64,000 nt of DNA, taken from positions 4,343,778 to 4,407,777 of the forward strand of contig NC_091142.1 in NCBI RefSeq assembly GCF_041381155.1, given 5' to 3'. Source of the stretch: Argopecten irradians. Lineage: Eukaryota > Mollusca > Bivalvia > Pectinida > Pectinidae. Position 1 is the stretch's first letter; each line of letters opens with the position of its first letter. Shown here piece by piece: positions 12,889 to 24,087 of the stretch. A model generated the notes under the pieces. It saw only the letters and a program-made list of their open reading frames with translations, did no database searches and was not told the DNA's origin. The position numbers and the translations under genes were made by a program.

Positions 12889-14056
12889 GGGCTTTATTTC
12901 GGTTGCATTGCTGTTGACCATTCCAATGTGCTTCATATATTATACGCTTGTGTCCGAATCAATACAAACTATTCCAAAACTGATTTCAGCTAATATCATG
13001 AAAACTCTCGGACTACATGAAACTGACACGGAATCCCTTAACACAGCGGTATCAAGCAGACAAATCCACATACACTATTACAACCCACCACAACATAGCA
13101 AACGGCGAGAAGATGTATTTCTTGAGTGTCCTACAAACTGCTCGATATCATACGGAGAAAATCCAGATTATTATGACAAAGATGTTGTGTTATTTTACGG
13201 TTTCGGTCTTGGTAAAACTCCAGTGAAGAAGAGACCAGGACAAATATGGGTTTTCGATAACAAGGAACCGATGTGGCAGACTTCCAATCATATCCGTGCA
13301 TGGAATGGTCTATTTAACTGGACAATGACATATCGACGGGATTCCGATATACCTCGAATATACGGTCGTTTTGACACAATAAGTGACAGTCAGCCTGTAC
13401 ATTTTCCTAAATTGACTTCAAAATTTGGTTCTTCTCTTAATTCCAAACGTTCTTTAAAGACAGGTAGAAAATTTGCGTCAACGGCCTGGTTTGTGTCTCA
13501 TTGTCATACTCACGGGAAACGCGAGGATTACGTCAAAATACTCGCCAAATCACACGCTGTAGATATATATGGAAAATGTGGTACTCTTACATGTGCTAAG
13601 AAAGACGCCAAATGTTTTGCAATGTTAAGTGAAAAATATAAATTTTATTTGGCGTTTGAAAACACTCTGTGTAAAGATTATATAACAGAGAAGAGTTTTA
13701 GATTATACGCTTACAATGTTGACGTCATTCCTGTCACGCGCGGCTTTCCCGATACCCATTCCATGTATCTACCCCCGGGGTCATACATAGATGCGAATCG
13801 CTTTAAAGGCATTGAACAGCTAGGACGCTTCCTAAAAGTCCTTGCTAAAAATCGTGCGAGATACCTTCAGTATTTTCAATGGAGAAACAATTATCATGCA
13901 CGTTCCCACCAAACCTATTGGTGCGACCTGTGCGATCGACTGCATGAGCCTAATGTAAATACGAAGTATCAACGGATCTACTATGACCTTTACAAATGGA
14001 TGTATGGTTCACCGGAATTCCAGACATTACAAACACCAAATGACATCAGATATTGA
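12889..14056 (+). CDS. Alpha-1,3-fucosyltransferase (GT10), terminal exon
   Basis: This exon encodes a type II Golgi membrane enzyme that transfers fucose from GDP-fucose to N-acetylglucosamine or core residues of glycans. It begins after an acceptor ending TTTTACAG (12888). With phase 1 the first full codon is 12890, and the first residues (GFISVALLLTIPMCFIYYTL) form the membrane anchor, so the true start is in an unseen upstream exon. Counting from 12890 there are 388 residues. The N-terminal GT10 half is recognisable (GQIWVFDNKEP, then NGLFNWTMTYRRDSDIPRIYG). The diagnostic GDP-fucose motif FYLAFENTLCKDYITEKSF lies near 13642-13698, followed by VIPVTRG. The C-terminal YWCDLC pair is typical of invertebrate members. 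The frame is intact, with a TGA stop at 14054-14056. The acceptor sugar specificity cannot be told from sequence. Confidence 0.92.
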
Positions 14057-14188
14057 GCTCCAAACACCATTCTGTGATCGAAACACCAGTTGAATTTGCT
14101 CTTAAGTCTTTTTATTATTAAAAATTTTACATTGCTGAATAGAAATATGCATCTTGATATTATACAATTATCGACTAATTTTCAGATC

Positions 14189-14249
14189 GATACGGTGAGT
14201 TATCAACCCGAGTAAGTTTCCCTTTCGCGGGATGATAACTCACCGTATC
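14189..14249. repeat. Short hairpin related to the 6955-7097 hairpin
   Basis: Arms 14189-14210 and 14228-14249 (GATACGGTGAGTTATCAACC and its inverse) are near identical to the inner arms of the hairpin at 6955-7097, so the two loci belong to one repeat family. It sits about 130 bp after the fucosyltransferase stop. An AATAAA at about 14258 could be that gene's poly(A) signal. Confidence 0.75.
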
Positions 14250-14280
14250 CGTTTGGAAATAAAACGAAAACTGTTTTATT

Positions 14281-14540
14281 ATTAATTTAAGCATTGATTT
14301 TACTATTTTTTTAACTTCATACAATTTTTTTTCATAACCCTATGAAGTTAAAAAATAGTTACATCAATGCTTATAATTAATTTTTCAGGCTACTTGATAG
14401 CAATAGATAGTTTAGATATACGATTCTATTGATTTTCCTATGGATTATTTTTCCTAATCGATACGCAACGTTGACGTATATATTGTGACGTCATGATTAC
14501 GTCGGATTTTTGCGCCATTCTTGGAGTGTTTTTCTACATT
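14281..14540 (+). repeat. Dispersed hairpin repeat family, copy 1
   Basis: A hairpin with arms 14281-14321 and 14341-14380 (AGCATTGATTTTACTATTTT and its inverse) is followed by a tail ending in ATACGCAACGTTGACG and TTGTGACGTCA. The same order of blocks occurs at about 20170-20375 (+) and, inverted, at about 28485-28780. It is non-coding. Confidence 0.65.
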
Positions 14541-14817
14541 GTATATGAAGAAAAATGATCTGTCAATCAGAGAGTTGGATTTAGTATGAAAACAAATAAA
14601 AATTAATCATTATATGACATTGACATGAAATTAACCCTTTTAAAGAAACCATATTAAAATAAACACATATTTTTTATGTTTGACATATATAGATCTACTA
14701 AAGCTTCTTGCTAATGTCTTATACTTTTTCCCAATTTAATTAAAATTTTAAGTCATTATCTAGTTTGAATTGATTTGTCTACAGTATACACTGTACAAAA
14801 TTAAACTATTTTCTCCC

Positions 14818-15191
14818 TAGTCTCGCATACCCCAGAATCTCGCCGCTGAACGAGACCAGCCAAACGAGAGTCTAGTCCGGTATGTATTTCCGTTTTGTGA
14901 TTTGAATTTCAAATGGAGGCTTACCGAAAAATCGGTAAAGCTTTTCATTGGCTGATAGCTACATACTCACAAATATGACGGATACAAAATTTGAAAAAAA
15001 CGTTGTTAGGCGCACTTAAACAACAAGAGTTAAATTTTCAGTTAAAAAAATACAAATAACCTTTCTTCAAGATACCGTTTTGCTCGTCTGCTGTCGCCCA
15101 TATTTGTTAATCGTTTCAGCCCGCCCTCTACCGGTCGCAAAATTCAAACACGAACGTTCAGGGCGGCGAGAGTCTGGAGAATGTGAGACTA
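14818..15191. mobile_element. Mutator-like MITE (TAGTCTCG...GAGACTA) with perfect 9-bp target duplication
   Basis: A 374-bp element with inverted ends about 37 bp long (TAGTCTCGCATACCCC at the left, GGAGAATGTGAGACTA at the right), followed inward by CTCGCCGCTGAACG and its inverse. It is flanked by the identical 9-mer TTTTCTCCC at 14809-14817 and 15192-15200. The perfect 9-bp duplication indicates Mutator-type transposition and a relatively recent insertion. The interior is non-coding. Confidence 0.85.
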
Positions 15192-15682
15192 TTTTCTCCC
15201 ACCATTCACAAATTTGTCAACGGTTTTAGCCATGGGAAATTTCTCTTTCCATCCCTAGGTAATGACAGATTAACCTTTTGAACCTGTAGACCATTACGTT
15301 ACGTCATGACTTCATGCGGTGTGACCGTGGCGTGCATTGTCAAGGACGTCATCAATATTGACGTGAAGGCGACGGAACCACGTTCATATCACGGTGAAAA
15401 TGCTTCTTTTTAGGCTATAAGTTCTTCTTTTTATTTTGTATATCGGAGAAAACCAATCATTCTACCTCCTCGGAGAATTTCTGGATGTCAAACCCACAGC
15501 AAGCCTCGGGTTGGACATTCATAAATTACCTCTCGGATTGTGATTTCGTTGTCACACCCTAAAGGCAGGGAGAGATTCTATTAGCCAATGTACACTATGG
15601 ATGTGCCATTTTCATATAGAAATATATTTCTCGTTGTTATTTTCTTCAATGGTGTGATAACATATTTATTGAATAATATTCC

Positions 15683-16625
15683 TTTTGACCAATCAAAATG
15701 TTGCATTCCCTTTACTGCAGTGTGCAGTCATGGGAAGCTTGCCTTATGATTGGTGGAATTCACACAGCCTCTGTAGACTATACACACACATACTCCCTAT
15801 AACTGTGTCTACATGTGTATAGAGCATGTATATACAATCTACATCTGGTGGTGACTCCTTTGTCTAACTTACATAAACTGTTAATGATCATCCAAATTGG
15901 AATACTGTAAGACTTATAGACCTCAGAGTTAAAAAGTAAACAGTTCAGAGCTACTTTCTGTGTACATTATAATAATGCTTTGAAATGATTATTGATAAGC
16001 CTGCCACATGTGTGCATGGTTTTACCTACATAAGTGTTGCAACAGGAATCAAGAGTGTATGACAAAAAATCCCTTTTTATTAGATATAAGACTTAAATGC
16101 TTTCTTTATTTTGAAACTGTTTATTTTATGTAGGGATTTTTAATCAAGAAGAATGTCAAACAATATTTCTTCGGACCAATCAAAATGTGGCTTTCCCATT
16201 ACTGCATTTGTGTGTATGCAGTCATTGGAAGCCTGCTTTCTGATTGGTGGAATTCACACAGTCTCTATGTAGAATATACACACACCTACTCTACATGTGT
16301 ATACACTCCTCTGTCTAATTTTCATAAACATTGTTAATGCCAATACAAATTGGAATATTATCTAAGGCTATAGACCTTAGAGATTTAAACCAAACTAATC
16401 AGTTTCTTTCTGTGTACATTATAGTATTGTTTTAAAATGATTATTCATAAGGCTGCCCTCATTTATGCATGGTTTCACTATACATACATAACTGTGTAAC
16501 GCAAGAGTCAAGAGTGCAGGACAAAAACTCATTTTGATTAAAATAAGACTTAAAGGCTTTCTTTATTTTAAAATTGTTTAATTTATGTAGGAATTTTTAT
16601 TAAGAAGAATGTCAAACAAAATATA
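15683..16625 (+). repeat. 0.49-kb tandem duplication (two copies)
   Basis: Copy 1 (about 15683-16168) and copy 2 (about 16169-16625) align along their length with many substitutions and small gaps. Landmarks are GACCAATCAAAATGT, TGATTGGTGGAATTCACACA, CTTTCTGTGTACATTATA and AAGAAGAATGTCAAACAA, offset by 455-490 bases. The divergence indicates an old duplication. No coding frame is conserved between the copies. Confidence 0.85.
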
Positions 16626-17760
16626 TACATTAGTTGAATATTCTTGAAATAATTGATATCAAAGTCGGTCACCCGACCACCAGGCATTAGACTGCTGATA
16701 GATATGAAAACCTTTCAATTAAGCTTGATTTTTCAGGACAAACAGTATCTGTTTTCTGGGGAATGGGACATCTGCCTAACAGCTTGATGTTTTTGTATGG
16801 ATTGGTCAAATATTCATCACTAAGAATTAATTATGTTTTTCCACAAAACCAGAGTAGTGTATCAAATGTCATATAATCAACAGAACTAAAATAAGGCAGT
16901 ACTGAATTCATCAAATTCATTTCATACTAATTTTTCTGTATCTGCTGCGTCGTATTTACAGTACTTTGAATAATTTGATTTTTAATGGGATCTTTAGAAT
17001 TTCATAACAGTCCTTATGCACAAACAAGCTCTGAGATTTCAAAGAAGTTTATTGGCCTCCCCATTCAATAGAGTTATTTCCAGAGGGTAAGAAACTGTAA
17101 ATCAACAAATAAAACAGAATTACAAAAATAACAACATACATTCAGAATATATACTTAACTGGCTCGTACACATTTAACTCTGGTTTAAAGGTTATACTAA
17201 AGCTATATTAAAATGATATACACGATAATGAGTCAATAAAGGAGGCCTGGAATAAACATAAATGAGCAAAGTAACAGAATGCTGTTCCGGACTTTACACC
17301 ATGCCAATTTTCGAAATATCTTGGAAATGAGGTTTTAAGAGAACAACGTTTTATAACATATTACAGTCTACATCACTAATTGTTTGTTACACACTCCTGA
17401 TCATAAAATTAATATTTTATCGATAATAAAAACATAGAAGGCATTGCAACTTACTATACTATCTTGTAACTCCAGTCCGTATTTAACAAAATGCCTCGAC
17501 ACGTGTTATTTCAACATTGATAAGATATGCTAAACAAATCTCCTTCTACTTCTGCTTCTGCCGTATGGATATCCCCAGTCGACGTTCCGACTTTTTTGAT
17601 ACCTTGGGTGAGTGCGCAAATTTAGTGCCGTGAAATTTAAAAATCTTAATGAGAATAATTGAAGAAAAACAATTTATGAAATAAATAAATAAATATCCAC
17701 AATTAGAATACACTACTTGCAGAAAAAAAGAAATAGCCACATAGAAATAAATAGGGTTAA
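16626..17760. other. Non-coding stretch
   Basis: No gene, RNA or repeat that I can support; ordinary AT-rich sequence up to the 3' end of the minus-strand LINE. Confidence 0.3.
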
Positions 17761-17761
17761 A

Positions 17762-19440
17762 AACATAGTTGACGTTACAGTTTAGAAGATGAGAGAGAGT
17801 TTTTGAAGCTGTCTATAGTTTTGACATGTAAAGTATTGAGTGTGAGGTTGTTCCAGTCTATGATCGTGCGTGAACGTATGGCGTTTTTCTGTACTGAGTT
17901 TTGCAGTGTGGAATAGCAAAGCAAAGATCATGGTTTCTAGATGGGCGTGTAGAGGGGAGTAATCTGTTACTAGGATCAATAGCGACTAAGTTGTTTTGGA
18001 TTTTGTACATCATGGATAGGCGGGCATTTTTCCTTCGGATTTCTAAACAAGGCCAATCTAAGATTTGTAGCATGTCGCTCACACTAGATCTATTTCTATG
18101 ACGATTAAGAGTAAAACGTGCACCTCTACTTTGGACCATTTCAATTTTGGAGATGTCAGTTTCGAGATAAGGGTCCCAAACGGTACATGCATATTCAGCA
18201 GATGGTCTCACTAGTGATTTAAAAGCCTGTTCTTTTATGCATTTGGAGTTTATTTTAAATTTTCGTCGTAAAAAGCTAAGAGTGTTGTTTGCCTTGTTAG
18301 GGATGTTGTCAATATGCTTCCCCCAGGTCAAGTCTGATTTTAAGGTTTACACCTAGGCTCTTTGCTTAGTATACATGCTCTAGAGTGTGGCCGTGTAGTG
18401 TATAAGCAAAGTTTTCAGGAGAGCGACTACGTGTAATAGATAGAACATTACACTTGCTTGGTTAAAAGGACATACTCCAGTCTTGTTCCCATGCCGCCAA
18501 CTTATCAAGATCAGACTGGAGACACTTTGCATCCTGCTCAGATGATATAGTCAGGTATACTATTGTATCACCAGCAAATAATCGTACTGTAGATCTTAAA
18601 CCAGTAGCCAAATCATTAATATAATGTAGAAATAGTCTTGGTCCCAAAACAGATCCCTGGGGTACTCCGGACTCTACTGGCATGTAAGAAAAGATTTCAC
18701 CTTCACACAGGACAGCTTGTTTTCGACCTAATAGAAAAAGCTTTATCCACTAGTTTATTTTCCCCCTAATACCATAATGATGAAGTTTGTGGAGCAGTAG
18801 TGAGTGGCTAACTTTATCAAAAGCTTTCAAAAAATCTCATTAAGGACATCTTTCTATTTACCTGATTCTAGGTGTTTTGAAATTTCATCAACAAATTCCA
18901 GTTATTGGGTTTCGCAGGGTCTAAATTTTCTAAAGCCATGCTGTAGTGGATAAAGAATATCATGTTTGTCAGAATGGGACTTGATATGACTAACAATAAT
19001 GTGTTCAAAGAGTTTGCAACAGACTGGCTTTAAAGATACTGGTCTATAATTTTCAGGAGTATATCGCTGTCCTATTTTATATAAAGGTGCTACGTGTCTT
19101 CCAGTCATAAGGTACAATACCAGAGTTGTACGATTCAGTAAAAATCAATTGTAAGATGGGAGCAATCTCACAAGCTAATTCCTTAAGAAATTTTGATTTT
19201 ATGTTATCGGGACCAGCTGCTTTACCCGGCTTAAGAATTAGTAGTAATTTTAGGACACCTTTCTCAGAGATGGTGATGTCAGCAATAGGTGGGTAGGTGT
19301 TATTATCTATATGGTGAGACCGATGGAATTCTTCACTGGATATATCTGTTGCTGGAGAGAAGACAGAATGAAATTGTCTGTTAAGGCATTTGCTTTGTAA
19401 ATAGGATCGAAAAGAAGCCACTAAGTGATTCTAACGATGC
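17762..19440 (-). mobile_element. Dead LINE fragment (reverse transcriptase to 3' end)
   Basis: On the minus strand, broken frames together cover the C-terminal part of a CR1/L2/Jockey-group ORF2. They include KPGKAAGPDNIKSKFLKEL (about 19210), the fingers/palm region ENYRPVSLKPVCCKLFEH...HGFRK (about 18935-19045), GVPQGSVLGP (about 18655), and a thumb/C-terminal region with LNRHRNRSSVSDML and LEIRRKNARLSMMYKI (17858-18331). Several frameshifts separate them. The catalytic FADD box reads FAGD, so one aspartate is lost. No endonuclease domain remains; the copy is 5'-truncated at about 19440. Confidence 0.85.
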
Positions 19441-20089
19441 CAGAATAGCTATTTAGCGCTTTCTAAATTCAATATAAAATGGAAGGTTTTGCAATGAAAA
19501 ACTTACCATCTGACCACCAATGAGACCCAAAACCGATTTCTGCCCTAAGAAATTTAAGAAATAAACAAGTGTTGTATGTCGAAGGCAGCCTTCTTGTGTA
19601 TGGGGCACCTACGTTTATCCTCTGACTAACAATAAGACCGATTTCTGGCTCTACATATTCCGTTCCAACTCATACGCTATCAATTCAAAAGCTGAGATTC
19701 GATTTGTTAATTCACATCTAACTGCTTCCTCTGTCAATGTTGAAATGTTTATGATTGTAATACACGCAAATTAATTATATATAAACTAGGTTAACAACAT
19801 TGTGTGTATCAAATAACTACAAGAATCCCAGATTAATGTAATTATAATGTTTTAATTTCTTGTTATTATGAAATTCGATTAGATTCATATCTGCTGTCGA
19901 TACCATATTTGTCATAATCCTTTTTATCGTGTTAATGAAAACAAAAATAGTTAGTGCGGACTAAAGCTATAGTGTCACATTCAGCTTCTCATCATCGCAT
20001 GAAATGCAATTATTTCGAAAAATATGCATCTGGTTTCTAACACAGGCGCTTGCAGATTATTATATAAAGTTGTTATAACAGAATAGGGC
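19441..20089. other. Non-coding stretch
   Basis: Nothing recognisable; no frame with family resemblance and no clear repeat. Confidence 0.3.
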
Positions 20090-20092
20090 TAT

Positions 20093-21870
20093 CGACCAAG
20101 GCTAGCAACTCCGCCTCGTGGAAATACACACCCACTCTACTTCAGTCGCCTTAAATTAGCTTTTATTCCACAAAACAAAAAGTTTGCAAACAAATTTTTT
20201 TCATACCCCGATAAAAAATTTAAAAATAGTGACATTAATACTTATAATTAATTTTATACTCTATTTGATAAAATGAAGTGTGTTTAAATGTACCATTATA
20301 GTGGTTTTTCAAGGGATTCTTTTTCCGAATCAATACGCAACATCAATGTCTCTATTGTGACGATAACGTTTCGTCACCACACAAATCCATGTCCAAAAAC
20401 CAATTAACATGCAGTATTGAGAGTTAATAGGCGATATAACTTAATATAACTTCTGCGAATCGGTGTCCAAAAACCAATTAACATGCAGGATTGAGAGTTA
20501 ATAGGCGATATAACTTAATATAACTTCTGCGAATCGGTGTCCAAAAACCAATTAACATGCAGGATTGAGAGTTAATAGGCGATATAACTTAATATAACTT
20601 CTGCGAATCGGTGTCCAAAAACCAATTAACATGCAGGATTGAGAGTTAATAGGCGATATAACTTAATATAACTTCTGCGAATCGGTGTCCAAAAACCTAT
20701 TAACATGCAGGATTGAGAGTTAATAGGCGATATAACTTAATATAACTTCTGCGAATCGGTGTCCAAAAACCAATTAACATGCAGGATTGAGAGTTAATAG
20801 GGCGATATAACTTAATATAACTTCTGCGAATCGGTGTCCAAAAACCAATTAACATGCAGGATTGAGAGTTAATAGGCGATATAACTTAATATAACTTCTG
20901 CGAATCGGTGTCCAAAAACCAATTAACATGCAGGATTGAGAGTTAATAGGCGATATAACTTAATATAACTTCTGCGAATCGGTGTCCAAAAACCAATTAA
21001 CATGCAGGATTGAGAGTTAATAGGCGATATAACTTAATATAACTTCTGCGAATCGGTGTCCAAAAACCAATTAACATGCAGGATTGAGAGTTAATAGGCG
21101 ATATAACTTAATATAACTTCTGCGAATCGGTGTCCAAAAACCAATTAACATGCAGTATTGAGAGTTAATAGGCGATATAACTTAATATAACTTTTGCGAA
21201 TCGGTGTCCAAAAACCAATTAACATGCAGGATTGAGAGTTAATAGGCGATATAACTTAATATAACTTCTGCGAATCGGTGTCCAAAAACCAATTAACATG
21301 CAGGATTGAGAGTTAATAGGTAATATAACTTAATATAACTTCTGCGAATCGGTGTCTAAAAAACAAATTAACATGCAGGATTTAGAGTTAATAGGCGATA
21401 CAACTTAATATAACTTCTGCGAATCGGTGTCCAAAAACCAATTAACATGCAGGATTGAGAGTTAATAGGCGATATAACTTAATATAACTTCTGCGAATCG
21501 GTGTCCAAAAACCAATTAACATGCAGGATTGAGAGTTAATAAGCGATATAACTTAATATAACTTCTGCGAATCGGTGTCCAAAAACCAATTAACATGCAG
21601 GATTGAGAGTTAATAGGCCCCCAACACTGCCCCCCCCCCCTCATAGGTTTGTGGACACCAATTCGCAGTAGTTTTAGAAATCGTCTGAATTTGACGATGG
21701 TTTCTTGGATTCGTGTGGATGAAAGAGATATTTACGAGTTATGCAGTAGATACGATCAATATTTCTTGAATGTATTCGTGTAGCTTGTAAAATGTTGAGT
21801 TAAGTAAATATCGTTTTAAGGCAATTGAAATAGGTCGTGTGTGTGTATTTCCACGTGGCGAGGATGCCAG
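20093..21870. mobile_element. Foldback element enclosing a 74-bp satellite
   Basis: The left flank (20093-20160: ...CTCGTGGAAATACACACC...GCCTTAAA) and the right flank (21812-21870: TTTTAAGGC...GTATTTCCACGTGGCGAGG) are inverted copies. A second inverted pair lies nearer the array (TCACCACACAAATCCA near 20374 and TGGATTCGTGTGGATGA near 21706). A third pair adjoins the array: its right side GGACACCAATTCGCAG (21651-21666) is the inverse of the repeat-unit sequence CTGCGAATCGGTGTCC. Between the left flank and the array lies a copy of the dispersed hairpin family (20170-20375). This architecture, inverted ends around a tandem array, is known from non-autonomous elements of marine invertebrates. No transposase is seen. 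Confidence 0.6.
20389..21617 (+). repeat. 74-bp tandem repeat, about 16.6 copies
   Basis: The period is 74 bases, seen directly from successive GTGTCC positions (20463, 20537 and on to 21575). Most copies are identical. Changes are scattered single substitutions and two 1-bp insertions (near 20801 and 21360). The first and one later copy have GCAGTATTG instead of GCAGGATTG. The unit contains CGATATAACTTAATATAACT and CTGCGAATCG. The array ends abruptly in a C-rich run near 21631. High homogeneity suggests recent amplification or gene conversion. Confidence 0.97.
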
Positions 21871-21891
21871 GTTTGTTTATAAGTTAAGAAA

Positions 21892-21994
21892 ATAAGCCTC
21901 AAACTGTATTATATGTGTGAGAGGGTACAGCAACGAGGCCCGTTAGAGCCGAGTGCTGTATCCTCTCACACATATAGTACAGTTTGAGACTTAT
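21892..21994. repeat. Long hairpin (42-bp arms)
   Basis: Arms 21892-21933 and 21953-21994 are inverted copies with four or so mismatches (CAAACTGTATTATATGTGTG in the left arm). The loop of about 19 bases is GC-rich (GAGGCCCGTTAGAGCC). Confidence 0.85.
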
Positions 21995-22700
21995 CTCTCA
22001 CTTAAAACACAGTTCCTTTTGTGTTAATAAAACCCTACTATACAAGGCATTAATCACTTATAAACCAGGTGGGAAGCATATGCTGAAAATAACAACAATG
22101 TGCATTCATCCATATTATTCAATTCATCACATGTCAGTAACGGTTAAAGCATGCACATTTTCACTCATGTGTATGAGTGAAGCACATTTTCACTCATGTG
22201 TATGAGTGAAGTCAATCATGCCAATGCATTAATTACATATAAACCTGGTGACCCTAAAATATCCATAGTCACCCTTCTATAACGAATATCATTCATTTCT
22301 AAAATGTCTTCCGAGGATGTACATAACCTTGCTCTACCAGGACAACGTCTTTACTGGAAGGGATTTACAATGTGTGATTAAGTGTTTTCTTGTATATCTT
22401 ACAAAACAAAATGAACAAAATGGTCAAGAAATGGATAGGGTAAAACAAACATCAGCTTTGCTTAACTGAAAGAAACTCGCCAAAATAAAGTATCTAAAAC
22501 AAACTGGGTGTTAAAACATAATACATCAGTGTAGTGGGCCATGCATATAATTTTTGGATACCCTAAAAATTCAAAAAAGAAGAAACGTGTTAAATGTATT
22601 AGAATATGACTCTAAATATTCGGTCCTTTAAGGAATGCAATAATATTACATGTACTTAAAGTTGTTTAATTTCTACACAGAGAATGTTTTTCTTGCTGTA
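21995..22700. other. Non-coding stretch
   Basis: No gene seen. A direct repeat of CACATTTTCACTCATGTGTA occurs twice at 22155-22204. Otherwise nothing is recognised. Confidence 0.3.
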
Positions 22701-22712
22701 CATTTCATAATA

Positions 22713-23045
22713 AAATTTGTGGACTTTCTTTTGGCTCTATGCATATCATTTATATGTTTATCCGAATTTCGTTTGGATTATAGTAGTTTTGATCTTTAAA
22801 AATGTCACAGTGATTTTTATTTTTATTTTGGTAAAAGAACAAGCATGTTTTGTCGGTGTGATTCTGAATATTATGACGATTTTTGTTTCTATGCGAAAAA
22901 TCAGACGAAGAATACATCAGAGGAGGAAAATGTTCAACTTGTATATATCAATTAGACTTCGTGTGAAGCGGTCAAATATAGAAAGATGCTAGATGTCAAC
23001 AAAAATAAAGGAGAATACACTGTTTATGATGTTGTCTTGTCCTGA
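22713..23045 (+). pseudogene. Decayed copy of the SMB-receptor first exon
   Basis: In the frame TGT at 22803 to TAG at 22953, the translation CHSDFYFYFGKRTSMFC, then RCDSEYYDDFCFYAKNQT, aligns residue by residue with the somatomedin-B domain of the intact receptor exon at 26602 (CHSTFHSCFGEKKAMFC and onward). Upstream, KFVDFLLALCISFICL resembles a signal peptide, but the start codon position reads ATA and a TAA lies just before the domain. Similarity continues past the TAG (KMLDVNKNKGE versus KMVYVNKDQG), with a frameshift before SCPD at about 23031. Two domain cysteines are lost. It is a dead partial duplicate lying about 3.8 kb upstream of the functional gene in the same orientation. Confidence 0.8.
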
Positions 23046-23125
23046 CGGAGCGGGTAGGTGTTACTTGTACAAAGTGTTAAATACAGTCTTTGTCACCCAG
23101 CTGACGGAGCGGGTCGGTGTGTAAA
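23042..23125 (+). repeat. 59-bp repeat, outlying 1.4 copies
   Basis: CTGACGGAGCGGGT at 23042 recurs at 23101, exactly 59 bases later. The unit is the one that forms the array at 24088-24330, so the array has been split or seeded twice. The first copy overlaps the end of the receptor pseudo-exon. Confidence 0.75.
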
Positions 23126-23329
23126 GATGAGTATGTAAGTGAGGACTTTTCTTGTTTGTGAGAAAAATAGAATATATGTATGTGAGAACATGTATGTGCG
23201 AGTAGGTGCGTGTATGTGGTGTAAGTGGTATGAATGTTGTGTGATGCCTTTATTTATACCAACAGCTCAATTATGTTTAGTTACTTAATTATGACCATTA
23301 ATATTACTAAGGAAGATTTAAATGGACCT

Positions 23330-23720
23330 ATGATAATGATGAGTGATTATGAAAATGAGGATGAGCTATATATGATGATGATGATGAATGTTATGATGAT
23401 GAATGAAATGATGATGAATGAAATGATGATGAATGATAACAAAGATGATGAGGATGAATGATTACAGCATTGATGATGGGTGGTCATGATGATGAGTGAT
23501 GAAAATGATGAATTACTGTAAAAATTATGAGTAAATGTATATGATGAAAGGATTTGATTGGTAAAAGTGATGATGAATGGCTTTAACTTATGAGAATGAT
23601 AATTTTGAGTGTGTTGATGAGGATCAATTATGACTGATTAGGATGAACTTTTAAATGTGAATGAAAATCTGGTGAGAATGATAATGATGATAAAAATAAT
23701 GTACATGATTAGAAGAAGGA
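23330..23720 (+). repeat. GATGAT/GATGAATG microsatellite
   Basis: Degenerate GATGAT and GATGAATGAAAT repeats. A 75-codon Met/Asp-rich frame spans it but is an artefact of the repeat. Confidence 0.85.
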
Positions 23721-23941
23721 ATATGATAAGCTATATAATTTGAAAATAATCAATTTAACTGTTTTTGTCTGTATATATTACTGCTGTTGGAAAAAAATAA
23801 AAACAATTACAAAAAAACACAACGTGGTGTGGAAATGAAGATAGCGTTGCAAGGTGACGCTTCATGTCTGGCTTGACTTGATTATTACGATGACATGAAA
23901 AGAAGTCCCATCTGAGAGTGATTTACTAAACCCATTATGAA

Positions 23942-24078
23942 TTATGACCTGTTTGAGAGTGCATTATTGCCTCATAGTATTGTCTCTTGATGGGATAGTG
24001 CCGTCGCCTTCGGCTCGGTCACTTTTCCATCCCTCGACAATACTATGAGGCAATAGTGCCCTCTCAACCAGGCCATAA
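23942..24078. repeat. Long hairpin (59-bp arms)
   Basis: Arms 23942-24000 and 24020-24078 are inverted copies (ATTGCCTCATAGTATTGTC is shared perfectly) with scattered mismatches and a 19-base loop containing GCCTTCGGCTCGG. Confidence 0.9.
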
Positions 24079-24087
24079 TAGATAAAT

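Noticed and set aside
20389-21617. CRISPR array
   Set aside because: The 74-bp period has no spacers: the whole unit is repeated, and the genome is eukaryotic.
23234-23461. Met/Asp-rich small protein
   Set aside because: The frame is simply the translation of a GATGAT microsatellite.
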